Positions 35,474 to 47,538 of a stretch of DNA of 64,000 nucleotides are shown one piece after another. Source of the stretch: Lycorma delicatula. Its lineage: Eukaryota > Arthropoda > Insecta > Hemiptera > Fulgoridae. Below the pieces are notes generated by a model. It saw nothing but the letters and a program-made list of their open reading frames with translations. It did not search any database and was not told the DNA's origin. The stretch covers positions 31,309,020-31,373,019 of the forward strand of contig NC_134464.1 of the NCBI RefSeq assembly GCF_047948215.1, given 5' to 3'. The translations under genes and the position numbers were made by a program. Numbering within the stretch: position 1 is the first letter of the stretch; every line of letters begins with the position of its first letter.

Positions 35474-35810
35474 TAGCCCACCAGGCTGGTCTTAATGGTT
35501 AACCCGTCGTCATAAATCAGTTGTTTAACAGCTGAGTTTCGAATTCGAAGGTTCTGAGGTTTAAATCGTAGTAAACGTTAGTTTTTTTTACACGGATTTG
35601 AATACTAGACAGTGGATACCGGTGTGCGTTGGAGATTGGGGTTCATTTAACCAATGTCTCAGGAATGGTCGGCCTGAGCTGTTCAAGACTACACCTCATT
35701 TACTGTCATACATACATCCATATCTCATTGGGCTGTTGGGAAGTGTTGCTTATTGTTCCCTAGATGAAAAGATTGCAACGAAAACATTAGGAAAATAAAA
35801 TAAAAATGGA
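35474..35810 (+). mobile_element. SINE-A subfamily 2
   Basis: Head CCCACCAGGCTGGTCTTAATGG. The palindrome arms are separated by an insert (AAATCAGTTGTTTAACAGC). The body has CGGATTTGAATACTAGACAG and a 3' end TTGCTTATTGTTCCCTAG with an A-rich tail. Same 3' type as 16148-16470. Confidence 0.85.
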
Positions 35811-35964
35811 TTACTAGAATCAGATTCCTGGAAAAATGAATAAATATCTTGAATATCTATAATTGTGTTGAAAGAAAAAAAGCCCAATAGGAATTAAATC
35901 CATTATATTTAATTTTTTATTATTTTTTTTGTATCTTTCCATAAATGCCGATGTATGTTAATGA

Positions 35965-36066
35965 AATCAATCTTTATTGTAGCGTGCAAATAATGTCACG
36001 CCTGACCGGGACTCGAACTCGGAAATTTCCGGATCAAAGAGAAAAACGCAACCACTCGACTACGTT
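35965..36066 (-). mobile_element. SINE-B-like fragment, minus strand
   Basis: Element sense: CGTAGTCGAGTGGTTGCG (A box), GAGTTCGAGTCCCGGTCAGG (B box) and GCACGCTACAATAAAG. The tail is missing. Confidence 0.75.
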
Positions 36067-36495
36067 AACATTAGTAATTTAATTTTAATTTTTATGTAAT
36101 AAATTTATTAAAATATTTTCAACAAATTTTTAGAATATAATCATATTATAGATTAGTACAGGTTAAATATTGAATTAATTTCACGTAGATTTAGTAAAAG
36201 TAAATTAGCTATAAAATAAATATTAATTTAAAATTTATAACCTAATTTATTTAAGAGTGCTGATCATCTAAATTGGTATAATGCCTTGAAAATTCGTTTA
36301 CAAATGGTGATTTATATGCTTCTGAAGGGCTTGCGATTTAAAAATTATCCTAATCAACTTCAATAATAAATGAATCACCCAATCATCCACGTACAATAGA
36401 ATTTAAACTATCAAACGGTTTTTGTATATACAGCTACATACACAAATCAAAATGAATATCGGGGTTTTAAAGTTATGTAGTATTTATTAAGTTTT
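36067..36495. other. No gene recognised
   Basis: AT-rich. Confidence 0.45.
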
Positions 36496-36499
36496 ACTT

Positions 36500-37560
36500 A
36501 CATTGATAAATTATACATGAAGTGAAAGAGAAAATTAAACATTTTTCTATGAGCACTATTGATCACATGGTACACATCCAGCCGATAAGAGAGTTCACCC
36601 CATTTTAGCAAGTCTGGAGTAATTGATGCGACATCTGCTTCAATCCTGTGTTTCAAGTCGGGTAAGTCAGCCGGTAACGATGGCACATATACTTGATCCT
36701 TTAAAAACCCCCAAGGAAAAAATCGCACGGGGTCAGATCGGAATCGTGGAGACCACGGCAAACAAGCCCTGTTATCTGGTCCCCGCAACCAATCCAGCAA
36801 TCGGGGAGAATTTCATTCAACCGATAACGTACAAGGTTAGGCCAGTAAGGAGGCTTATTGCCAAATAAAGCTCTGTGGTTTGTTTTGCAGTTGAAGAGAG
36901 CCATAATTGTAGCAAAGCAAGACAGTTCACTCCAAACACACTTCCTTCCGTGAAAAAGAACGGCCCGTAAACTTTCCATCGGAATACAACAAAAAAAAAA
37001 AGATCAGTTTTATGGGGTCTCGTTCACAATGAAATATTTCATGAGGATATTCCGAACCCCAGATATGCATATTGAGTGTTTGCTTTTCCAGTAACAAGAA
37101 ATGTTTATTCATCACTGAATACAACACGATAAAGAAAATCTTTGTCGTCGCAGTGCATCATTTCCTTTGCGAAGCTAGCACGCAAACCATAATCTGTAGG
37201 TTTTAGAGGATATAACAGCTGTAAACAGTGTGGACGCAGTTGTAAACGTTTCCTTAAAACTCTCCTCACACACGTCACTGAAATCGCTAATTCGCTATTC
37301 CTAGGACTTCGTACAAAAGACTTTTACACGTTCAAAACTGTTTTCGGATAACTCGGTTGTCCTGTACTCTTCCCTTTACTAATACAGCCAGCGGTTTCAA
37401 ATTGTTTATAATATCTATGGATGTTATTGTCACTCGGGGATTACAACGGAACTTCAAATGAAACGCACGTTGAACGGTTACTACAGATTCACATTTTGCA
37501 AACTGCAAAACACAGAATTCTTTCTATTAGGGGTTAGCCATCTTTGCTACTAGTGCTTTC
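36500..37560 (-). pseudogene. Mariner-like transposase pseudogene
   Basis: Minus strand, reading down from about 37560. Motifs are ESVVTVQRAFHLKF-like (N-terminal HTH), VVFSDE (first Asp, about 37115), AHIWGSEYPHEIFHCERDPI (about 37075-37015) and KVYGPFFF (about 36955). Then come PPYWPNLVRYRLNEILPDCW (about 36850-36790), SDLTPCDFFLGGFLKDQVYV (third Asp, about 36735-36680), LPADLPDLKHRIEADVASIT and a C-terminal YRLDVYHVINSAHRK (36590-36540). The second Asp (QQDGAPPH expected) is changed to a GNKPPYW sequence. Frameshifts are numerous. This is a different family from the one at 9240-11311 and is inactive. Confidence 0.8.
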
Positions 37561-37710
37561 AAGCGGAAGGTAAGGAACGTTTGAGTTTGCGCCACTGATC
37601 TCTATATATCTGGATAGATTATCCCATGTATTGAAATCGGTAAAAATTAGTGCCACCAAATGAGTGGCTAGAACTAATTAAAATGAAACGGCGCATGCGC
37701 AGAGACGAAT

Positions 37711-38327
37711 TATTTCAGAGGATGAAGTCTTGTACAGTATCAGTTCGACCATTCCTGAGATGTGTGGTTAATTGAAACCCAACCACCAAAAGAACACCGG
37801 TATCCACGATCTAGTGTTCAAATCCGTATAAAAATAACTGTCTTTGCTAGGACTTGAACGTTGGAACTCTTTTGGTTATCTGTCAATTTCTTGTTTAGCC
37901 TCCGGTAATTACTATTCAGATAATACTTCAGAGGATGAATGAGGAAGATATATATGAGTGACCGGTATCCACGATCTAGTGTTCAAATCCGTATAAAAAT
38001 AACTGTCTTTGCTAGGACTTGATCGTTGGAACTCTTTTGGTTATCTGTCAATTTCTTGTTTAGCCTCCGGAAATTACTATTCAGATAATACTTCAGAGGA
38101 TGAATGAGGAAGATATATAAGAGTGTTGTCTTGTACAGTCTCAGTTCGACCATTCCTGAGATGTATATTTAATTGAAACCCAACCACCAAAGAACACCGG
38201 TATGCACGATCTATTCAAATCCGTGCAAAAATAACGGACTTTTCTAGGACTTGAACGCTGGAACACTCGACTTCCAAATCAGCTGATTCGGGAAAACGCG
38301 TTCATCACTACACCAACCCGGAGAGTT
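37711..38327 (-). mobile_element. Minus-strand SINE-A cluster with 165-bp tandem duplication
   Basis: One truncated SINE-A (37711-37867) adjoins a second, 38048-38327, flanked by the 15-bp duplication TCTTTTGGTTATCTG (38033-38047 and 38328-38342). A block spanning the junction is tandemly duplicated: 37796-37960 and 37961-38125, each 165 bp with about three differences. The upstream duplication motif is therefore also present at 37868-37882. Confidence 0.92.
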
Positions 38328-38342
38328 TCTTTTGGTTATCTG

Positions 38343-38800
38343 ACTTGAGTAAATAAAACATCCCTACAATCACGATTATAGTCGCGTAAGGATACAATGG
38401 TTTTATTTAATTCTCAGCCACTCATTCTGCGGCGCTGAAGTATACATCAATATTGAACGCTTAATTGTATTTTACACTATAAGGATCCTCTATCCGGTTT
38501 TATAGAGATCAATGACTTGCACACAGAAACACACACAAAAACTGTTTTGCGAGTTGTTCTTTCATTTCACGTACAATTATTCAGTGTACTTGAAAATTTG
38601 AGATAAACAAACAAGTTAATTTTACTGTGTAGGTTAAAAAACGGTTATAAAAAATAATTTTACAACTGCGTTATTCCAAGTATAAAAATTACTAGTGTAA
38701 AATTACTAAAAATTATTATATACTTTATAGTAAAAATAATTTTATAGTGAATTCGAAGTGGGAATTATTTTTTACTCGTAACTCTTGTTGCTCCATATTT
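38343..38800. other. No gene recognised
   Basis: AT-rich. Confidence 0.45.
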
Positions 38801-38813
38801 ACGCGTGCGCGCG

Positions 38814-38871
<58 letters not shown>

Positions 38872-38872
38872 C
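38801..38872 (+). repeat. Compound microsatellite (GC)n(AC)n(AT)n
   Basis: GC-alternating 38804-38822, AC 38822-38853, AT 38854-38870. A second TA/CA run lies at 39089-39130. Confidence 0.95.
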
Positions 38873-39079
38873 ATAGAAAACATATGCATACACCGTTTGG
38901 TTATTTTCTTTTTTAATATAATTTTATGGTATATTTAAACATAAAAGCGCTTACAATACACTTCAGAATTATATGACTGGTAATAATTCTAACACGTATA
39001 TGATTCTCTTTTATTTTATTTCACAACTAGCTCGGGAAGTATATACTCTAGTAAACTCCTTTTCCGAATATAATGTTTC

Positions 39080-39129
<50 letters not shown>

Positions 39130-39319
39130 TGTATATAAAATTCCAGTATACTTTTTATATGATAGTACAGTGTACTCGTTGGTTTATTTATATTGGTTCG
39201 TCTTCTACTTGGTTGTCGGGTCGGTGAGAAGGTTTTTAAGTTGTTTAAAATGAGGTGTTGTTATTGTAATACCGCTATAAGATTATATAGCAGGTTTTTA
39301 TAGGATATATATATAGTAA

Positions 39320-39592
39320 AGGAAACGGATAGTTTGCCGTCCTATGTTATGTTATGTGTTGTGTAGGCCTCAATTAGATTGAAAAACTACCTTAGCTGAG
39401 CTGTGGTTAGGTTTTTGAATAGCTATCACCTCCCTCACACCCTCATCAACAATCACATACTCAAACATACACAGACACACAAAAAACCTCTCTTTTTCTC
39501 TTTATATCTTTGACGGCTATACTTAAACTGTATATCTATCTGGATGATTACAATAAAAATACCACAACGATGGTAAAAAAAAAAAAAAAATA
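39320..39592 (+). other. Possible retroposed 3' end with poly(A)
   Basis: Mixed-composition sequence ends with AATAAAA (39551), then ACGATGGT and a 16-A run (39574-39590). No coding motif. It may be a LINE or processed-transcript 3' end. Confidence 0.3.
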
Positions 39593-41715
39593 GAATAAAT
39601 TATATCGGATAGTGTTATGATTACACGGCCTATCCAATATACTCTCCGCATATACATATGCGTTTTTATGTTTCCGTAATTGTTTTCTAACCTATTCAAC
39701 TATTTATTCTTTCACAACGTGGTTATGTTTTAAGATAATTGTTACTTTTTATCATAAGATGTACAAACCTGAGATGACTTGATTATTTGTTTATATCTGT
39801 AAATTTTATGCAGGAAGTTATCTAATTTAATGAAAAATGGTAAAACCCCCAAAAAATAATTGTTTCTATATTACTACCCTCATTTTCTTCTTTATTATTT
39901 TCTTAAACAGTTTATTTGATCATGTTTTTTTTTATATAAAGCTTATTTTTATACAATCCTCATAATTTTAAAGTCTCTGAAAAGGTGCGTGAGAAAATGG
40001 TCTAAACTTTTGTTTTTAAATCTATTACAATTTGGCGATTGTTTAAATCTCAATTAATGTTATTTCATGGCTAAATATAAAATAAAACTTTTTTTTTAAA
40101 TATTAAAAAAAAACCGGGAAAAAAGGAAGGAATTGTTATATTAAATGCTACTTATTTACTTTTTTTTTCTTTTGTTTGCTGTATTATTTTTGTTTTTATT
40201 TACACACGTACATTTTATTTTTTGTTGTATATTCGCTGTTATTATTCTGATTGTGGTTTGAAAAGAAGAACCGGTGTTGTTAACACGTCCACGTCGCTTA
40301 GTGGAAAAAAAAAGATTTCAAATATAAAACGTCTGTCCATATCAAATGAACGTGTTCCAATTACATGTACTTAAATTCTACTACTGTTTAGTCTTGTTTA
40401 AAATTTACTTCACGATAGGAAAAATCTACTTCAAGCTACCGAGTACATTTATTCTTGAGTTTAAAATTTTGAGGACTAAGATTAAACATTAATGTTACCG
40501 ATGTAGACTATTTTAAAATTCAGTTCAACGCTTAACTTTTAAATTTTACACAGTTCCTTACTTGATATATGTACATAACTAAACAGAGTTTTATTTGGTT
40601 CGACAATTGTTTTAAATTTTTTTTTATTTACATTTGTTTATTGTATATATAAATTGAAAGTGTTTAACATGTGTTTAGAAGTGAACTGTTTTTTAAATCC
40701 TGTCGATTCGTATATCATGTAACACAATACTTATAGCTACATAAATTTCATTTTATTTATTTTTACATTCCCCATCCAGACGAATGGATCAATAATACAA
40801 CAGTTAAATAAGTATATTGGACTTCATAACACCCGTTTATCATAATTTTTAATCTATTTCCAAACGGATTAAGACATTTTTGAGTGATTTTCAGTAAAAA
40901 AAGAAAAAAAAAGGGTACTAATGTTCTTTTAATATTTAATAAAAAAGATTTTCAGATCCTGAGCACCTTCCAATAAAGGTTTAAATTCTATATACGAAAT
41001 TACAATAAAAATGTATCCATATACATTTCTAAATAATTTTGTAGTTATAAGAAAAGACAAAAATGTCGTAATTAATTACACGTGTAAGGGCTTTACCCTG
41101 CCAAAAGGTGTTTAAGTAAAGTAATATTCGTCAAAATTAGAAAGCTCAGTTGACGCGCAGGGTGGGGATGGATTACTTTTTAAAAGCTTTTATTTAACTC
41201 GCTTTAGGAATAATCAAATCTTGCAACTGCTATATCTTTTGATCTATCGTATGAAAATGATTAAAGTTTGGTACATGTATGTAACTTAGATATGTAAAAA
41301 TAAATATTTTTACTTAAAAAAATACAAAAATATATTTGATTAGATATAAAAAATTATTTTTTAAAAAAGCTTTTAACTAATATTAATATTAACATTAATA
41401 AAAAAAGGAAACAAATTAGAAAAACCCTCTAAAAAGTAAAAAATAAGAATTAAATCAAATTGAGAATTTTAAACAAAAAAATATAATATATTAAAAAATA
41501 TAAAAATGCATTGAAAAGTAAAAAATAAATTATATAAATATCTAATAAATAACCAATAAATAAAAAATAAATAAATTTAATAATTATTAAATTTTAAAAT
41601 TAAAAGTAATGAAAATATTTAGTTAAATAAAAGCGTAGCGCAGTTTTTATAATTTATTTAAAACAACACAACATTTATTTTTACAGCAATTAATCTTCAT
41701 TTTCATTTTCAATAA
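39593..41715. other. No gene recognised
   Basis: Long AT-rich stretch with many A/T homopolymers. No repeat shared with the rest of the window was spotted. Confidence 0.5.
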
Positions 41716-41717
41716 CG

Positions 41718-41850
41718 ACGCGAGGAGGGGGAAAGGTCCGCTGGAACCTCTCCAGTTGAGACTGACTGGATCCGGGTTCGAAATCCGGTCAGGCATGGGA
41801 TTTTTCTCACGCTACAAATTTTTTTTTATCTAGTATCTGTAAGAGGGCGT
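41718..41850 (+). mobile_element. SINE-B, plus strand, degenerate
   Basis: Box B GGGTTCGAAATCCGGTCAGG, then CATGGGATTTTTCTCACGCT and ACAAAT. The A-box side is diverged and the tail weak. Confidence 0.75.
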
Positions 41851-41994
41851 AAGCCTGTTGTCACCACGTAAATAAATAAATTTTTAAAATTGAAGGCCGC
41901 CATTTTGAAATTTTAGATATATTAATTAAAATAATTATTTTATAAAGAATGAATTCCTTAGTATAAATAGTAATAAAAATAGAGAAGTGGATAA

Positions 41995-42400
41995 TTTCAA
42001 ATATCTCGGAAAATGAATCGGTTGGAATTTTTTAGATATAAAAGCCTTAACAGTTAGAGCTAATAAAATGCAATTAGCTTTTCAGCTATCGAAAGTACGA
42101 CAAAGTTCGTTGAGTTCCTTTATCATGGAACTCAAAATTTTGACACTATAAAACTGTAATAAAGTCGGAAGCACCGAAAAACCCTGTGCAACAAAGGTCT
42201 GCTAGAAAATCTAGAAAAATAGAAATTAAAATTATAAGAAAAACTTAGGTCCTAATTTCAAAATAAACGGTATTCCAAATAACAGATTTTATACGAAAAT
42301 TGAAAAACTGTCAGACACGATAATATTTAAAAGCAGAGTAATAATTAAATAAATTTCTGTTAAATCTTTGGTTGAAATTTGTAAACGTATTTCTATAGTA
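41995..42400 (+). pseudogene. RTE-like LINE reverse-transcriptase C-terminal remnant
   Basis: Plus strand reads KVDNFKYLGK (KFKYLGE-like), ANKMQLAFQLSKVRQSSLSS, a stop-broken stretch, then GPNFKINGIPNNRFYTKIEK then LSDTIIFKSR and KSLVEICKRI. The order matches the region downstream of the RT catalytic motif in the same LINE type as 45636-46720 (KFKYLGEIIT...). Heavily decayed; 5' parts absent. Confidence 0.55.
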
Positions 42401-43765
42401 TTAATACCAACACACATACATATTTTATACGACCTTGAAACTGCTAAAGAATGTATCGTCTAGTCTAGCACAAGACTTAAAATTGTGCTGCAGTTTTTAA
42501 AAAAAATATTCATCATTATATCATTACGTGAAATTACGTAATGTGCGCCACAAGCTGTGTTTTTTGTTTTTTAAAGAAATAAATTTGCTACTATTGGCCT
42601 GTCTTGTTTTATTTCATATTACTTATTTATTTCCATTTTTGTCTAAACGTGTATATATTTCCATCTCTTTTCATAAATGTTGCATGATACTGGTGCAGGT
42701 GGCATTTTTTGTACCGTTTTTTTAGATGTAATTCGAAGAACTCAAATGGTTAAACGGAAATGAAAATGTTATCATGCGTAATTAAACAGCAGCTGAAAAA
42801 ATTTAAAAATAATTTTAAAAAACAAACCGAAATTAAGTGAATTGTTAGTAGAGCTGCAGGAGTTAGTCATAGGTATTTGGTATTGTTAACTGGCGTTCTT
42901 GCATTCCTTCACGCACATTTTAACAGGCTAACCGGATCAAAGTCTTTCATATAGTCTATATATGTAGTTATAAACAAATAACGTTCATTTCATTCTCGTT
43001 CCCTTCCCCTCTCAACAAACAGAATGATCAATTTTTTACTGTATCACAACCATTTCTACTCGCATTCCGTTTTATATTTTTACTTGTTACATTCCTGATT
43101 ATGAACGCGTAATAATTGAATGACGGGAATAAAACGAAATAACTTCACTCGAATAATGGCCAGGCGTTAAATTACTTCATATAAATCAGTTCTTCATAAT
43201 TCACTTCTTCATAATTTTTGAATAAAAAGTCTTGCTTAAGGAAATTCAGGAACAGTGAAGTATTTACTCGGGTTCAATGGTACTTCGTTTCGGCTATTTC
43301 CCGCATTACCTGGTATTTACTAGCTAGGTATGTTTCGATCGTGTATTCTCGTCATATCAGCTGCAGTTTCTCTCTAGCACAATTCGCGTTATCATCGAGC
43401 GAAAAAGAGTTCGGTAAATTAAATAAGAATGACAGGGATTCGTTAACAAAGAATTTATGTGAAACATCCGGTTATTTTACGTAAGTAAAAAATATCTGGT
43501 GTTTTAAACACGAAAAAGCACACTCAGGAAAAAAATTAGTAATTATTACTGTCATTTATTTGGAAAGATAGCGCTTAGGCGGTAAAAACTGCCTCTTCCC
43601 AATTTTAATTTGTCCAAAATTTCATTCCATTAATGGCCGTTATACAGGTTTCCCACGAAGAAAGAGAGATAATTTCAGGAGATATTCTACTGGTTAAAAT
43701 AATGAAAACAGGTTTATATTTATCTATTTAGCGTATGGCACCAAAACACAACACCAATTACATCT
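42401..43765. other. No gene; possible repeat E scrap at 43645-43715
   Basis: An 88-codon ORF at 43218-43484 has no motif. 43645-43690 (TTTCCCACGAAGAAAGAGAG) resembles the start of repeat E at 58210 (TGTCCCATGAAGAAACGAAG). Confidence 0.4.
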
Positions 43766-43769
43766 CGAT

Positions 43770-44466
43770 TCCCCCCCGAGGGGAGAAGATCCCATCTCGT
43801 AGCGTGTCCGGTCGCTACACCACCCCCTCCGTTCCTAGCCAATAGTGGCTTTAACGGAGGACATCTTCTCGCCCTCAAACTGATTGTGCCACACAGCTTT
43901 CAGTCCAGGCCCCGCAGAGATGCCACCGATGCAGATGCCCCGAGGGACATCTACATCGGTAAAAATTCACCCCGAGATAGATTTACATGTTTATGCCTTC
44001 AGCATGAAGACAACGGACACCTGCAGCTACCACGTCGCCCTCAGGAACTGAGCTAGAAACCTAACCGCGGAACAAAGACCCCGCGCCTAGATCCAACTAT
44101 TAAAGAGCCACTTTCTGAATGTCTCAGATCCGTACTAACAACCTCAACAAGAAACTTTCCCACTAAAGTTTTGTACATCGAAATTTAGACCTAGTTCTCT
44201 TAAGAACCCCGCTTAATACTCAAAATGAGTTTCTATCTGACTCCGTTCCGGTCTGCCCGGGAGAGGAGAATTAACGCCTACTCCCGCACAGCGCCATCTC
44301 GGAGTCCCGCGTGACATTCACCATCTTTCGCAGACCGCCGCCAAGACACCCCTGCATACCACCAAAGCAGTACCCAGAGAAGCCCCGCCAACAGTGTCAT
44401 TAGCTCATTAGTGCCCCCATCGGAGCGCGACCGCACCCACCGGGCAACGACACCAATTACAGTCAA
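43770..44466 (-). mobile_element. R1-like LINE 3' end, minus strand (copy 3)
   Basis: GC-rich, and diverged from copies 1 and 2 but collinear: GTTTGAGGGC..., the hairpin at 43928-43957, GGTGGCATC, AAAGCCACT, AACGGAGGGGGTGGTGTAGC and the CTTCTCCCC end. The open frame FTDVDVPRGICIGGI...SSVKATIG is in register with the other copies. Confidence 0.65.
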
Positions 44467-44489
44467 AATTACAAAGATTTAACAAACTA

Positions 44490-44755
44490 ATATATGCTAC
44501 TGATTCTAGACTCGCCATCAGGAAATCTTCACGATTCCCTTCATAACCATCCTAGGGCAAACTTCTGCGATATGTCTGACATGTGGTGAAAATCAAACTA
44601 TTTTCACCACATTCACAAAGAGGCGTCGGTGTTTTACCCCATTTATACAGGAAATAGGCGCACCTACTATGCTGAGTTCGTATTCTGTTTAGCGTTGACC
44701 ATGTCTTACGTGGCAAGTCAAAACCCGGCGGCCTTTGACTAATACATGGTATTTG
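44490..44755 (-). pseudogene. LINE ORF2 C-terminal remnant
   Basis: Minus strand reads PPGFDLPRKTWSTLNRIRTQ then HSRCAYFLYKWGKTPTPLCE and CGENSLIFTTC. The TWSTLNRIRT..R......KWG...SP.C.CG pattern with a following H/T..C is the usual C-terminal zinc-like region of several insect LINE clades. It adjoins copy 3 of the R1-like 3' UTR and may be the same insertion, or a separate fragment. Confidence 0.6.
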
Positions 44756-45020
44756 GTTATATAAACATAATTCTGGAAACGTTTCGTTTTCATGTTACGG
44801 CTAACGAAAGAGTTTGCCCGGATTTCACCTATTCTAATAAAAAGAAGCCCTACCGTAATTTTTGGGACCCAAATCAAAGAGTAAAGTTGAATTTTTATGT
44901 AATATGAGCTCGGAAATAACAGAAATGTAACTCCTGTAGTTTTTTAGATATCCAACGTGTAAGACACAAAATTCAGAATCGAAAGGCAAGTTTTTTTTTT
45001 TAGGTTTGTAGAACAATAGC
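44756..45020 (+). mobile_element. Repeat E copy 2
   Basis: Shares TCTGGAAACGTTTCGTTTTC, CCCGGATTTCACCTATTCT, GTAATTTTTGGGACCCAAAT and AGCTTTGTTAAATGA with the copy at 58195-58872. Confidence 0.75.
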
Positions 45021-45479
45021 TTTGTTAAATGACAAATAAATGCAAAAGATTTAGTAATAAATCTTGTGGAGAAGTTAATTCTGAGAAAAATAACGTAAAT
45101 ATAGCCAATAAAAAGTAAATAAAAACTTTTAAAAACCTTTTTTTTTATTGAAGCAAAACAGACAAAAAATAGAAAATCGTATTATTCTTTCTGCCTAATA
45201 AACATTCGTTTTAAACTTTTTCAGTGTATCAGCATTTACGAACGTAAGAGTCTTTCCAAAGTGTTCGTTTTCTGTTAAACGCCAAATAAATCGTCGTGTT
45301 AATGATGAACATCAAGTGATTTTTTTTTTAAATCGATTTTTGTAAAAATCCATACACCAAAAATTTTGGCAGATGTCTACACATTCCAATTATAGATATG
45401 CTTGTGCTATAGCAATATACCAACAACCAGAAAAGTAAAAAATAGGAAAAATTACACGAAATTATTATTTTAAATATTT
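45021..45479. other. No gene recognised
   Basis: AT-rich. Confidence 0.4.
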
Positions 45480-45635
45480 TTCCGTTTATTTAATTCAATG
45501 ATTCTAACTAAATCACGCGCGCGCATATCGTATTTAATTTTCGCGGATGTGCGTTATTAGCATCACCGGTCGGCACTAATGAAACTACACAACTTACATA
45601 GGAAAAATTTCGCTTCTACGGTCGGCAGACCGGAC
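45480..45635 (+). mobile_element. Repeat C fragment fused to LINE
   Basis: AATTCAATGATTCTAACTAA, CGCGCGCATATCG, GTCGGCACTAATG and CTTCTACGGTCGGCAGACC correspond to repeat C up to the start of its tRNA-like segment, where LINE sequence takes over. Confidence 0.8.
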
Positions 45636-46720
45636 TTTCGCCTTTATTATTTAATAATGCACTAGAATTTCTGATGTGCAAATGGTTTAAAATTAATCCA
45701 AAAAATATTCACATAGGATACAAAAGAGATAACTTAAATTTAAATTGTCTAGGATTTGCCGACGACTTAGCTTTATTAGCTAATAGTATCGCAGAAGCCA
45801 GAATACAAATAACAAGTATAGAAGAACTTGCGAATAAAATTGGGGTTAGGATTTCTTACGAAAAGACTAAAATGATGGCTATGATCCTTTAGTTAATTCT
45901 GTGAATATTAAGGGAAACAAAGTAGAACTTGTAGAAAAATTTAAATATCTTGGAGAGATCATTACTTATAATTGTAACGAAAAACAAAATTTGACCGAAA
46001 GATTTAATAAATTATTTAAAGTGCTACAAGTAACCAAAAATACTTATAACAAAAAATCTCTCTCGATTAACACTAAAATTAGACATTACAAAACTGTGGT
46101 TAAACCCGTAATTACTTACGCGAGCGAGACTTTATTTAGATTAAATCAGAAAAATAGGACTGAACCTTTGCTTAAAGTTGAACGCAGGATTCTTAGAACC
46201 TGCATAAACAAAAAATATAAACACGAAAATCAGTACAGATTATTGCCTAATAAATTTCTGTACGAAAACCTGGAATCCTTAATTGATAAAGAAGCGAAGA
46301 ATTGAAAAAGAAGCGAATTTCTTTCTGCGCACACTTGTTAAGATTACCACAGGATAGGATTGCTAAGAGAATTATCGATCGAATTTGGTCTTTAAAAAAT
46401 CCGCCATTATGGATAAAAAAAAATTAAAGAAGACATGCAAGAATTAAATTTGACTTACGAAGATTTACTTAATAAAACCGAAAAATTAAAATTTGTTATT
46501 AAAGATCCGAATACCAACTTTAAAGTAAGAACTTTTAATTATACAAAAATGGTTTACTCAGAAGAGGATCGTAAAGCGAGTTCATTAATAAATATTGGGA
46601 GAAAGAAAAAGCTAAGAACTTAAACGCCAAAAGATCGGCAAAAAAGACTTGAATTATTCTGACTAAAGAGGTCTTTTGCGGCCTTAAAAGTAAAGAAAAA
46701 AAAGTATATGTGTGTGTACG
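45636..46720 (+). pseudogene. RTE-like LINE reverse transcriptase, 5'-truncated
   Basis: Begins in the RT palm: GLSPLLFNNALEFLMCKWFK, then NLNCLGFADDLALLANSIAE with the FADD catalytic aspartates (about 45757-45768) and GVRISYEKTKMMAMIL. A frameshift near 45893 leads to VELVEKFKYLGEIITYNCNE, LTKNTY-type thumb sequence, NTKIRHYKTVVKPVITYASE and VERRILRTC (45901-46305). Further shifts give RISFCAHLLRLPQDRIAKRI (about 46315-46375) and a basic tail EEDRKASSLINIGRKKKLRT with a stop at 46621. The remaining 100 bp is 3' UTR ending in TG-rich sequence. The endonuclease and first RT motifs are missing. Domain order fits RTE-like endonuclease/RT proteins of insects. Confidence 0.8.
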
Positions 46721-47535
46721 CGCGTACGTATACAAAAGTTAATAAAATTTATGTGTGGGGTTTCATTCATACTGCATTGCTTATAATTGAAATTATGTTT
46801 TACGAAATTAATTACAAGTCTAAAATAAAAATATTTGGTTCAACAAACAAGAGACAGTCGACAGGGCAAGGTTTTCTTCTCACGGAGTTTTGAGAAACCG
46901 TACCGTAGTTAAATTAACTGCAAGAAGTCAGTCTCGAGAAATAAAAAGATTTGTAACTAAAACGTAATTCTGCGTTAACACGAATGTAGTCTGAAATTTC
47001 TTGTAATTTTGTTATTACTACTTCTTTTCTTTTCTTCATCTTTTTACCCGACTGCTCGTGATTTTTTTTCCACTCTTCGATTTTACTGTTCACCTATTTC
47101 ATCCCAGCCAATGGCAACGTTAATAACTCTTTGTCATTGTTTTTATTATTTTCTGCCTCTATTTTGCTTCTCACCAGTTCTATCTCCTGGAAGAATCAAT
47201 ATAAATACGTATATTTTTAAATTTAAAAAAAATCTGTTCATTTATTATAGTACCCAAGACGCTTCTGACCATCTACAGGTATATTTACGCACACTTTTAC
47301 CAAAACTAGAAAATAATATTTGATACTAATAAAAGTTAAATTTTTGTATTTATAAAATTTTCACTTATTTTGTAACGTAATTTCAAAAAGATTTCTTAAT
47401 ATTTTGATTTTACTCGAATAAAAACATTTTTTTCAGTATATTTTTACACGTTTTATTTATTTATTTTAAATAGATGAAAAATTCTTTATTTTTTCCCCGT
47501 TAATGCTTGTTTTTTTCCGATTTATTTTCTTTTAA
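46721..47535. other. No gene recognised
   Basis: AT-rich. A 104-codon ORF at 47009-47323 is Phe/Leu/Ser-rich without a recognisable motif. Confidence 0.45.
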
Positions 47536-47538
47536 TTA

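Noticed and set aside
37796..38125. CRISPR-like direct repeats
   Set aside because: Only two long units with no spacers, made of SINE sequence in a eukaryotic-looking window.
43218..43484. 88-codon plus-strand ORF with balanced composition
   Set aside because: No recognisable domain, no upstream promoter or splice evidence. Too short to support alone.
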